Shown piece by piece: positions 16,111-23,798 of a stretch of DNA of 40,455 nt (its first letter is position 1; each line of letters starts with the position of its first letter). A program made the translations under genes and the position numbers. The notes under the pieces were generated by a model. It searched no databases and was not told where the DNA came from. It worked only from the letters and a program-made list of their open reading frames with translations. This DNA is from Hydrogenophaga sp. (GTDB lineage Bacteria > Pseudomonadota > Gammaproteobacteria > Burkholderiales > Burkholderiaceae_C). Where the stretch lies: positions 1 to 40,455 of the forward strand of contig JAGKSX010000093.1 of NCBI GenBank assembly GCA_018993155.1, given 5' to 3'.

Positions 16111-16634
16111 GCCTGCAACGAAGAACCCTCTGGATGGCTGGCGTGGCGGTGGTCGCTGGCGGTGCCGGGGCCTTGCTGGCCACGCGGCGCCTTCAACTCC
16201 AGCCGGTGATGGGCGAGGCCGAGGCCGCGTTCTGGGCCGGGTCGTTCGACGGACCGAGCGGTGAAGCCGTGCGCATGAGCGACTTCCGTGGCAAGCCCTT
16301 GCTGGTGAATTTCTGGGCGACGTGGTGCCCGCCGTGCGTGGAGGAACTGCCCATGCTGAACCAGTTTCACACCGCGCAGGCCGCCAAGGGCTGGCAGGTG
16401 CTGGGCCTGGCGGTCGATCAGCCCAGCGCGGTGCGCAGCTTCATGCAGAAGCTGCCGCTGAATTTCCCAGTGGGCATGGCAGGCTTCGCGGGCACGGAAC
16501 TCAGCCGCAGCCTGGGCAACGCCACCGGGGCATTGCCCTTCAGCGTGGTGTTCGGGGCCGACGGGGCGCTGCTGCACCGGAAGCTCGGCAAGGTGTCGGA
16601 GACCGATCTGGCGCAGTGGGCCGAGTTGGGTTGA
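16107..16634 (+). CDS. TlpA/ResA-like membrane-anchored thioredoxin
   Basis: This 175-residue protein has an N-terminal signal anchor (about residues 8-24, after RRTLWM) and a thioredoxin fold outside the cytoplasm, with the redox site WATWCPPC (Cys74 and Cys77). The architecture is that of TlpA/ResA/CcmG proteins, which reduce disulfides in apocytochromes or other periplasmic targets. The partner is unknown. It is coupled by ATGA overlap to the unknown gene at 15502. Its stop codon sits inside a 9-bp hairpin at 16627-16649. Confidence 0.9.
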   Translation: MSLQRRTLWMAGVAVVAGGAGALLATRRLQLQPVMGEAEAAFWAGSFDGPSGEAVRMSDFRGKPLLVNFWATWCPPCVEELPMLNQFHTAQAAKGWQVLGLAVDQPSAVRSFMQKLPLNFPVGMAGFAGTELSRSLGNATGALPFSVVFGADGALLHRKLGKVSETDLAQWAELG

Positions 16635-16649
16635 CCTTTCGTCAACCCA
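16627..16649 (+). other. hairpin over the TlpA-like gene stop codon
   Basis: TGGGTTGAC (16627-16635) pairs perfectly with GTCAACCCA (16641-16649) around a 5-nt loop, enclosing the stop codon. No T-tract follows, so it is not a canonical intrinsic terminator. It may protect the 3' end or act with Rho. Confidence 0.45.
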
Positions 16650-16863
16650 CTCGAACTCGACGAGAAAAAGAGGTAAATTCGTCGTTTTCACAAAAATGAC
16701 TCTGTGAGTCACCCCTTGCCCCGGGTCGAAAACCCTCCAACGGGCGAGGTCGGGAAGCCGGTCCATTCGTGTACACTGCGGCACCCCGGCGGGTTGGTCA
16801 GCTTTCATTTCGTTGAAATTGAGTGCTTTTAGATCAACTTGACCGAACTTCGTTGGAGAAATC

Positions 16864-17328
16864 ATGGATTTGAGAAAACTGAAGACACTGATCGACCTTG
16901 TGTCCGAGTCGAACGTGTCCGAGCTGGAAATCACCGAGGCCGAAGGCAAGGTGCGCATCGTCAAGAGTGCGCCGGTCGTGGCCGCCGCGCCCGTGACCTA
17001 CAGCATGGCCCCCGCACCCGTGTCTCCCCCCCTGGTGCCGGCCGTGGACGTGACGCCCGCCGCTCCGGTGGCCGCCGCCCCTGCCGTGCCGACCGGGCAC
17101 ACCGTCAAGTCGCCCATGGTGGGCACCTTCTACCGTGCGTCGAGCCCGGGTGCGAAGCCCTTCGTCGAGATCGGTGACACCATCAAGGAAGGCGAGACGA
17201 TCTGCATCGTGGAAGCGATGAAGATCCTCAACGAGATCGAGGCCGACAAGTCCGGCACCGTGACCCAGATCCTGGTGGAGAACGGCCAGGCGGTGGAGTA
17301 CGGACAGCCCATGTACGTGATCGAATAA
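16864..17328 (+). CDS. accB: acetyl-CoA carboxylase biotin carboxyl carrier protein
   Basis: AccB carries the biotin that moves CO2 between AccC and the carboxyltransferase in fatty acid synthesis. The 154-residue product starts [16 protein letters not shown], has an Ala/Pro/Val-rich hinge (about 38-75), and a C-terminal biotinyl domain with EAMKI, Lys120 being the biotin site. accC begins 20 nt after the stop. GGAGAAATC before the ATG gives a clear Shine-Dalgarno sequence. The 229-bp upstream gap includes TACACT (16772-16777) as a possible -10, without a clear -35. Confidence 0.98.
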   Translation: MDLRKLKTLIDLVSESNVSELEITEAEGKVRIVKSAPVVAAAPVTYSMAPAPVSPPLVPAVDVTPAAPVAAAPAVPTGHTVKSPMVGTFYRASSPGAKPFVEIGDTIKEGETICIVEAMKILNEIEADKSGTVTQILVENGQAVEYGQPMYVIE

Positions 17329-17347
17329 AGAAGAAGGCCCCGAGCCC

Positions 17348-18686
<1,339 letters not shown>

Positions 18687-18697
<11 letters not shown>

Positions 18698-19616
18698 AGC
18701 CTTCCAACTGACCCAGCCACCGGCTGGGTCTCTTTTTGAGCTGGTGCTGCTGGTGCCCGAGTCAGCGGTGGACGACGTGGGCGATGCCCTGGTCGCGCTG
18801 GATGCGCTCAGCGTGTCGGTGGAAGACGCCGACGCGATGACCGACGCCGAATCGGCGCTGTTCGGCGAGCCTGGCATGCCGCCGCCCAAGGAGGGTTGGC
18901 AGCGCTCGCGCGTGGTGGCGCTGTTCCCCACCGACGCCGCGGCCCGCGACGCCGCGCAGCTGCTGGCGTTGCAGGACTTCTTTGCTGGTTGTGCGGTGCA
19001 GGGCGTGCGCCCGGTGCCCGATCAGGATTGGGTGCGGCTGACGCAGTCGCAATTCGAGCCGGTCGAGATCACGCCCAGCTTCTGGATCGTACCGACCTGG
19101 CACGAGCCACCCGCCGCCGCGCAACAGGTCATCCGGCTCGACCCCGGTCTGGCCTTTGGCACCGGCACCCACCCGACGACCCGCATGTGCCTGCGCTGGA
19201 CCGCGCAACACGGACCTGTGGGGCCGCGTGTGCTGGACTACGGTTGTGGCTCGGGCATCCTGGCCATTGGTGCGGCCAAGTTCGGCGCGCGCGAGATCAT
19301 CGCGGTGGACATTGACCCCGCGGCGGTGGAGTCCACCCGGCTCAATGCCGAGGCCAACCACGCGGTGCTGTCGGCCGGCTTGCCCGATCTGGCGCGGGGC
19401 GAACACGATCTGGTGCTGGCCAACATCCTGGCCACGCCCTTGAAAGTGCTCGCACCGTTGCTGTGTTCGCACGTGCGCCCGGGCGGCCGGTTGGTGCTCG
19501 CGGGCATTCTGGCGCGCCAGGCCGACGAGTTGATCGAAGCCTATGCGCCGTGGGTGGCGTTGCGGGTCAGCGACGAAGAGGATGGCTGGATCCTCATGAC
19601 CGCCGTCAAGGCCTGA
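18687..19616 (+). CDS. prmA: ribosomal protein L11 methyltransferase
   Basis: PrmA methylates ribosomal protein L11 on several amino groups using SAM. The 309-residue product has a substrate-recognition N-domain, then [19 protein letters not shown], the SAM-binding [20 protein letters not shown] (about 183-202) and [10 protein letters not shown]. The start is GTG at 18687, inside accC: the region before FELVLLVPE has no other usable start codon, and homologues begin close to FEL. A perfect 9-bp terminator hairpin with a T-tract covers codons 8-17 of this frame, so translation from the accC overlap may be needed for transcription to continue. Confidence 0.95.
18710..18737 (+). terminator. intrinsic terminator inside the start of prmA
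   Basis: GACCCAGCC (18710-18718) and GGCTGGGTC (18722-18730) form a perfect 9-bp stem with a 3-nt loop, followed by TCTTTTT. It lies 12 nt after the accC stop but within prmA codons 8-17. It would end the accBC transcript unless ribosomes translating prmA disrupt it. Confidence 0.75.
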
Positions 19617-19635
19617 GGCTGCCTGTCGCGCCCGC

Positions 19636-19641
19636 GATAAT
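19636..19641 (+). promoter_or_regulatory. -10-like hexamer GATAAT before the zinc-ribbon gene
   Basis: GATAAT ends 6 nt before the ATG at 19648, in the 31-bp gap after prmA. No clear -35 is seen. It is one of the best examples of the short-spacing pattern. Confidence 0.5.
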
Positions 19642-19647
19642 CGGCGC

Positions 19648-20769
19648 ATGAGTTTCACCACCCGTTGCCCCTCGTGCGGAACGATGTTCAAGGTCGTTGC
19701 CGACCAGCTGAAGATCTCCGAGGGCTGGGTGCGCTGTGGCCATTGCGCCGATGTGTTCGACGCCACGCTGTACCTGCAGCCGTGGATCCCTCCGGGCGAA
19801 GAAGGCACGCCCGACGATTTCGTGGCGGCGGCGCCTGCACCCGAACCCGCGCCGGCATCCGCGCAAGCGGCGTTCGATGCCGAACTGGAAGCGGAGCTGG
19901 AGGCCGAGTCTCTGCGGTCCGTGGAAACGGTCGAGGAATCTGCCGATGCGATGTGGGGCACCGAGGCCGCCGCGGACGAACGTGCCGTCGAGACCTTGCC
20001 GCCACCGATCATCGATGCCCCGCCCGCTCAGGCCCGGCCCGATGAGCAGGAGTCCGACTTCCACGCCGAACTGGAGCGCTTCGCTGCCGGCCTGGGCCGG
20101 TTGAAAGCCGATGGCGCTGCCGCCGATCCCACGGAACAGGTGGCGTCGGACGAAGAGGCGGTCGTGCTCCACGGCGATGCCATGCCCGATGCCCCCGGAC
20201 CGCAGGACGTGGGTGACCTCGATGCTGATGGGCCGGACGCGCCCGAGCTGGTGCCCGGCTTCGTGAGGCAGGCGCAGCGGCAGGCCTTCTGGCAATCCCG
20301 CGGCATGCGCGCCGTGCTCTCTCTGCTGGCCACGGTTTTGGTGGTCGTGCTCGCCGGGCAATGGGCCCTGCAGGAGCGCGATCGATTGGCCGCCTGGCGT
20401 CCCGGCCTGCAGCCCTGGCTGCAGCGGGCGTGCGAACCCCTGGGTTGCGTGGTGGCGCCGGTGCGCCGCATCGACGCGATCGTCATCGACAGCACCTCGC
20501 TGGTGCGCCGGCTCGGCAACTTCTATTCCTTTGACCTCGTGCTCAAGAACACGGCCTCCATGGCGCTGGCTGTGCCCGCGCTGGAGCTGAGCCTGACCGA
20601 CATCAGCGACCAGGTGATTTCGCGCCGCGTGTTCCTGCCCGAGGAATGGCCCGATGCCCCGGCACTGTTGCCGGCGAGCGGCTCGGTGAACGTGAGTTTT
20701 CGACTGTCACTCGCCCTGGGCGACGCCACGCCCATGGCGGGTTACCGCGCCCTGATTTTTTACCCTTGA
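19648..20769 (+). CDS. zinc-ribbon and DUF3426 membrane protein
   Basis: This 373-residue protein starts with a MJ0042-type zinc ribbon (Cys7, Cys10, Cys30, Cys33 in TRCPSCGTMFKV and VRCGHCADVFDA). A long acidic Ala/Pro/Asp/Glu-rich linker (about 45-210) follows, then a single membrane segment (about 221-240) and a C-terminal DUF3426-like beta domain (about 255-373) with RRLGNFYSFDLVLKN. The family sits near prmA in many betaproteobacteria and has no assigned function. The layout suggests a membrane protein whose cytoplasmic zinc domain faces the ribosome or nucleic acid side, but that is inference. The PfkB kinase begins 15 nt downstream. Confidence 0.9.
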   Translation: MSFTTRCPSCGTMFKVVADQLKISEGWVRCGHCADVFDATLYLQPWIPPGEEGTPDDFVAAAPAPEPAPASAQAAFDAELEAELEAESLRSVETVEESADAMWGTEAAADERAVETLPPPIIDAPPAQARPDEQESDFHAELERFAAGLGRLKADGAAADPTEQVASDEEAVVLHGDAMPDAPGPQDVGDLDADGPDAPELVPGFVRQAQRQAFWQSRGMRAVLSLLATVLVVVLAGQWALQERDRLAAWRPGLQPWLQRACEPLGCVVAPVRRIDAIVIDSTSLVRRLGNFYSFDLVLKNTASMALAVPALELSLTDISDQVISRRVFLPEEWPDAPALLPASGSVNVSFRLSLALGDATPMAGYRALIFYP

Positions 20770-20784
20770 TCTGGAAGATTCTTC

Positions 20785-21669
20785 ATGTCCATTCTGGTTT
20801 GCGGCTCGCTCGCCTTCGACACCATCATGACTTTCGAGGGCCGCTTTGCCGAGCAGATCCTTCCGAGCCAGCTGCACATTCTCAATGTGTCTTTCCTGGT
20901 GCCGGGTCTGCGCCGCGAGTACGGGGGCTGTGCCGGCAACATCGCGTACGGCCTGCGCCAGCTCGGTGCCGACGCCGTGCCGCTGGCCATGCTCGGCAAC
21001 GACGGCGGCGAGTACCTCGATCGCCTGCGTGAACTGGGCGTGGACACGCGCCACGTGTCGTCCTCCGCCGAGAGCTACACCGCGCAGGCCATGATCATGA
21101 CCGACCGCGACAACAACCAGATCACCGCCTTCCACCCCGGCGCGATGTCGACGGCGCACGACAACCCGGTGCCCCGGCGCGACGACCTCAAGGTGGCCAT
21201 CATCTCCCCCGATGGCCGCGATGCGATGCTCACGCACGCGCGCCAGCTGCACGAGGCCGGTGTGCCCTTCGTGTTCGATCCCGGCCAGGGCCTGCCCATG
21301 TTCAATGGCGAAGAGCTGCGGCAGTTCATCGGGCTGGCCAGCTGGGTCACGCTCAACGATTACGAAGCCCAGATGCTGTGCGACCGCACCGGCCTCACGC
21401 TCGACGCCATCGCTGCGCAGGTGCGCGGCCTCATCGTGACGCTGGGAGCGGAAGGCTGTGACGTCTGGGATGGTGGCTCGGCCAAGGTGCGGGTAGCGGG
21501 CCTCCCGGCGACCACGGTGGTGGACCCCACGGGGTGTGGCGACGCGTTTCGCGCGGCCCTGTTGCATGGCCTGGAGCAGGGCTGGCCGCTGCAGCGCTGT
21601 GCCGAGTTGGGCAACCGCATGGGCGCGGTGAAAATCGCGAGCCGGGGCGGTCAGAACTACACGCTCTGA
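20785..21669 (+). CDS. PfkB-family sugar or nucleoside kinase
   Basis: This is a 294-residue ribokinase-fold enzyme. It has the substrate-binding GGCAGNIAYGLRQLGADAVPLAMLG-like region split by loops (GG and N at about 44-50), and the ATP/anion-hole signature DPTGCGDAFRAA (about 248-259), whose final Asp is the catalytic base. The N-terminus, MSILVCGSLAFDTIMTFEGRF, resembles adenosine/nucleoside kinases of Burkholderia more than ribokinase or fructokinase; that is from memory and the substrate is not certain. It follows the zinc-ribbon gene by 15 nt and ends before a terminator shared with the convergent histone-like gene. Confidence 0.9.
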   Translation: MSILVCGSLAFDTIMTFEGRFAEQILPSQLHILNVSFLVPGLRREYGGCAGNIAYGLRQLGADAVPLAMLGNDGGEYLDRLRELGVDTRHVSSSAESYTAQAMIMTDRDNNQITAFHPGAMSTAHDNPVPRRDDLKVAIISPDGRDAMLTHARQLHEAGVPFVFDPGQGLPMFNGEELRQFIGLASWVTLNDYEAQMLCDRTGLTLDAIAAQVRGLIVTLGAEGCDVWDGGSAKVRVAGLPATTVVDPTGCGDAFRAALLHGLEQGWPLQRCAELGNRMGAVKIASRGGQNYTL

Positions 21670-21687
21670 GCCGGGGCAACGGACATG

Positions 21688-21717
21688 AAAAAAGCCCGGC
21701 GCTTTCGCGCCGGGCTT
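21688..21717 (-). terminator. intrinsic terminator of the histone H1-like gene
   Basis: Read on the minus strand, GCCCGGCGC/GCGCCGGGC form a 9-bp stem (21694-21702 with 21707-21715) with a 4-nt loop, followed by six T. It lies 22 nt past the histone-like stop. On the plus strand only two T follow, so it is stronger for the minus-strand gene but may also stop the PfkB transcript. Confidence 0.85.
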
Positions 21718-21739
21718 GCAGGTCATCTCAACGAGAATC

Positions 21740-22249
21740 TCAGGGCTTGCTGGACGTGGGGAACGGCCACGCAGCCTGAGGGTTGAGCTTCGTCTGCGCC
21801 GCAGGAGCAGCAGGGGCCGCCGGCCTCTTGGCCGGCTCAGCTTTTTTTGCTGGGGCTGCCTTCTTCGCAGGGGCCTTCTTTGCAGGGGCCTTTTTCACAG
21901 CGGCTTTTTTGGCCGGCGCTTTCTTGGCTGCAACCTTTTTGGGAGCAGCTTTCTTGGCGACAACCTTCTTCGCCGGCGCTTTCTTGGCAGCGGCTTTCTT
22001 CGCCGGAGCCTTCTTGGCGACGACCTTCTTGGCCGCGGCCTTCTTCGCCGGTGCTGCCTTCTTCGCAGCAACCTTCTTCGCCGGTGCTGCCTTCTTGGCC
22101 GCAACCTTCTTCACGGCGGGCTTCTTGGCCGCGACCTTCTTGGCCGGAGCCTTCTTCGCCGGTGCTGCCTTCTTCGCAGCGGGTTTCTTGGCCGGAGCCT
22201 TCTTAGCCGGTGCGGCCTTCTTGGCCGGGGCTTTTTTTGCAGTTGCCAT
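21740..22249 (-). CDS. histone H1-like Ala/Lys/Pro-rich repetitive DNA-binding protein
   Basis: This 169-residue protein is built almost wholly from AAKK, PAKK and VAKK repeats (residues 1-140), with a short C-terminal tail rich in Ala and Pro ending [12 protein letters not shown]. Such histone H1-like proteins bind DNA without sequence specificity and are common in betaproteobacteria (H1-like proteins of Bordetella, AlgP of Pseudomonas). The DNA repeats are tandem with period near 15-30 nt, so length probably varies between strains. The ATG at 22249 has AAGGAG 7 nt upstream; a longer frame to 22267 lacks a Shine-Dalgarno sequence. The antisense open frame over the same interval is a shadow of the repeats. 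Confidence 0.9.
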   Translation of the reverse strand: MATAKKAPAKKAAPAKKAPAKKPAAKKAAPAKKAPAKKVAAKKPAVKKVAAKKAAPAKKVAAKKAAPAKKAAAKKVVAKKAPAKKAAAKKAPAKKVVAKKAAPKKVAAKKAPAKKAAVKKAPAKKAPAKKAAPAKKAEPAKRPAAPAAPAAQTKLNPQAAWPFPTSSKP

Positions 22250-22278
22250 TGTTTTCTCCTTGATCAAGTTGCAAAGAG

Positions 22279-22309
22279 CACTTCAGCCAGCCTTGTTGCC
22301 GGTGAAGTG
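22279..22309. repeat. inverted repeat in the histone-like gene leader region
   Basis: CACTTCA (22279-22285) and TGAAGTG (22303-22309) are perfect inverted repeats 17 nt apart, just upstream of the histone-like start. It could be a 5' UTR hairpin or an operator; nothing decides this. Confidence 0.35.
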
Positions 22310-22355
22310 ATTCAACGCCCTGGAGCCGTGTGGATGCATCCACGGCTGGCCCCAA

Positions 22356-22416
22356 GGTTTTGAATCCTGTGACAAAACCCTGCGCCCGGCGTCTGCGCGA
22401 CGGTGACAGGGTTTTG
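22356..22416 (-). other. three-arm inverted-repeat region after nrdB
   Basis: CAAAACCCTG (22373-22382) can pair with CAGGGTTTTG (22407-22416, 10 bp perfect) or with GGTTTTG (22356-22362, 7 bp), so two hairpins exclude each other. On the minus strand it lies about 60 nt after the nrdB stop. The U-rich 3' arm makes it a plausible nrdB terminator, but there is no free T-tract, and the exclusive pairing is unusual for a simple terminator. Confidence 0.45.
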
Positions 22417-22475
22417 ATTGAGCGGAAATCATGTTGTTGGTCGGTATGGGCAATGCGGCTCCGGCTGCGTGGGCA

Positions 22476-23657
22476 TCAATCCCAGGACAATGCCCCGCCG
22501 GTCTGGTATTCGATCACGCGCGTTTCGAAGAAATTGCGTTCCTTCTTGAGGTCGATCATCTCGCTCATCCAGGGGAACGGGTTCTCTTCGTTCGGGAACA
22601 GGGGTTCCAGGCCGATCTGCGTGGCCCGGCGGTTGGCAATGTAGCGCAGATAGCCCTTGAACATCGAGGCGTTCATGCCGAGCACGCCGCGCGGCATGGT
22701 GTCCTCGGCGTAGCGGTACTCGAGTTCGACGGCCTTGAGGAACAGCTCCTTGATCTCTTCCTTGAACTCGCTGGTCCACAGCATCGGGTTCTCCATCTTG
22801 ATCGCGTTGATCAGATCGATGCCGAAGTTGCAGTGCATGGACTCGTCGCGCAGGATGTACTGGTACTGCTCGGCGGCACCGGTCATCTTGTTCTGGCGAC
22901 CCAGGGCCAGGATCTGGGTGAAGCCGACGTAGAAGAACAGGCCTTCCATCAGGCAGGCGAACACGATCAGGCTCTTGAGCAGGCGCTGGTCGGTCTCGGG
23001 CGTGCCGGTGTGGAAGTTCGGGTCCATGATCGCCTCGATGAAGGGGATCAGGAACTGGTCCTTGTCACGGATCGACTGGACTTCGTTGTAGGCGTTGAAG
23101 ATCTCGGACTCGTCCAGGCCGAGCGACTCCACGATGTACTGGTAGGCGTGCGTGTGGATCGCTTCCTCGAACGCCTGGCGCAGCAGGAACTGGCGGCACT
23201 CGGGCGCGGTGATGTGGCGGTAGGTGCCCAGCACGATGTTGTTGGCGGCCAGCGAATCGGCGGTGACGAAGAAGCCGAGGTTGCGCTTGACGATGCGGCG
23301 CTCGTCTTCGGTCAGGCCGTTGGGGTCTTTCCAGAGCGCGATGTCGCGGCTCATGTTCACTTCCTGCGGCATCCAGTGGTTGGCGCAGGTGGCGAGGTAC
23401 TTTTCCCAGGCCCACTTGTATTTGAACGGCACCAGCTGGTTGACGTCGGTCTGGCCGTTGATGATGCGCTTGTCGGCCGCGTTGACGCGGCGCGCGGGAG
23501 CGGCCGGTGCGGCGGCGGTGTTGATCGAAGCGGAGGGGAGAGGCGCGCGCTCACCGGACGGTGAGGACAGTGAGGCTTGCAGACCCGACGTGCCGGTGGG
23601 CAGTGGGCTGTTCGCTGGCTTCGAAGAGGGCGTGGTGTGATCGTCCCAGGTCAACAT
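22476..23657 (-). CDS. nrdB: ribonucleotide reductase class Ia, beta subunit
   Basis: NrdB carries the diiron-tyrosyl radical cofactor that starts ribonucleotide reduction by NrdA. The 393-residue product has [12 protein letters not shown] (Glu165 and His168 as iron ligands, Tyr172 as the radical tyrosine, matching E. coli Glu115, His118, Tyr122) and the second ligand set in [12 protein letters not shown]. An N-terminal Pro/Ser/Ala-rich extension of about 60 residues precedes the conserved [13 protein letters not shown]. The open frame continues upstream to 23777, but the ATG at 23657 follows GGAAA and sits 10-15 nt from a possible -10. A 65-nt inverted repeat separates it from nrdA. Confidence 0.96.
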   Translation of the reverse strand: MLTWDDHTTPSSKPANSPLPTGTSGLQASLSSPSGERAPLPSASINTAAAPAAPARRVNAADKRIINGQTDVNQLVPFKYKWAWEKYLATCANHWMPQEVNMSRDIALWKDPNGLTEDERRIVKRNLGFFVTADSLAANNIVLGTYRHITAPECRQFLLRQAFEEAIHTHAYQYIVESLGLDESEIFNAYNEVQSIRDKDQFLIPFIEAIMDPNFHTGTPETDQRLLKSLIVFACLMEGLFFYVGFTQILALGRQNKMTGAAEQYQYILRDESMHCNFGIDLINAIKMENPMLWTSEFKEEIKELFLKAVELEYRYAEDTMPRGVLGMNASMFKGYLRYIANRRATQIGLEPLFPNEENPFPWMSEMIDLKKERNFFETRVIEYQTGGALSWD

Positions 23658-23676
23658 AGAGGTTTCCAATGTTCGG

Positions 23677-23704
23677 ATTATGAAAGTGTGTGCATGAAAT
23701 GCAA
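23677..23704 (-). promoter_or_regulatory. possible nrdB-specific promoter
   Basis: On the minus strand TTGCAT (23699-23704) and CATAAT (23677-23682) are separated by 16 nt, giving a fair sigma-70-type promoter starting near 23670, about 13 nt before the nrdB ATG. It would allow nrdB to be made without nrdA. Confidence 0.4.
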
Positions 23705-23720
23705 AGTGATCAGGCGAGAT

Positions 23721-23785
23721 GCGCGCATTTTGTGTTGCGGTGTTGCATCGAATTGCATTCGATGGACACCGCAACACGTGCGCGC
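23721..23785 (-). other. 65-nt long inverted repeat between nrdA and nrdB
   Basis: Three matched arm pairs share one centre: GCGCGCA with TGCGCGC, GTGTTGCGGTG with CACCGCAACAC, and ATCGAAT with ATTCGAT around a 3-nt loop, giving 25 base pairs with small internal loops. No T-tract follows on either strand. In the nrdAB mRNA it would form a long stable hairpin just after the nrdA stop. Confidence 0.75.
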
Positions 23786-23798
23786 ATGACGGCCGAAA

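Noticed and set aside
21783-22310. Open frame of 175 codons on the plus strand, rich in Ala, Gly and Phe
   Set aside because: It is the antisense of the AAKK/PAKK repeats of the histone-like gene, has no ribosome site, and the opposite strand has the Shine-Dalgarno sequence, terminator and expected composition.
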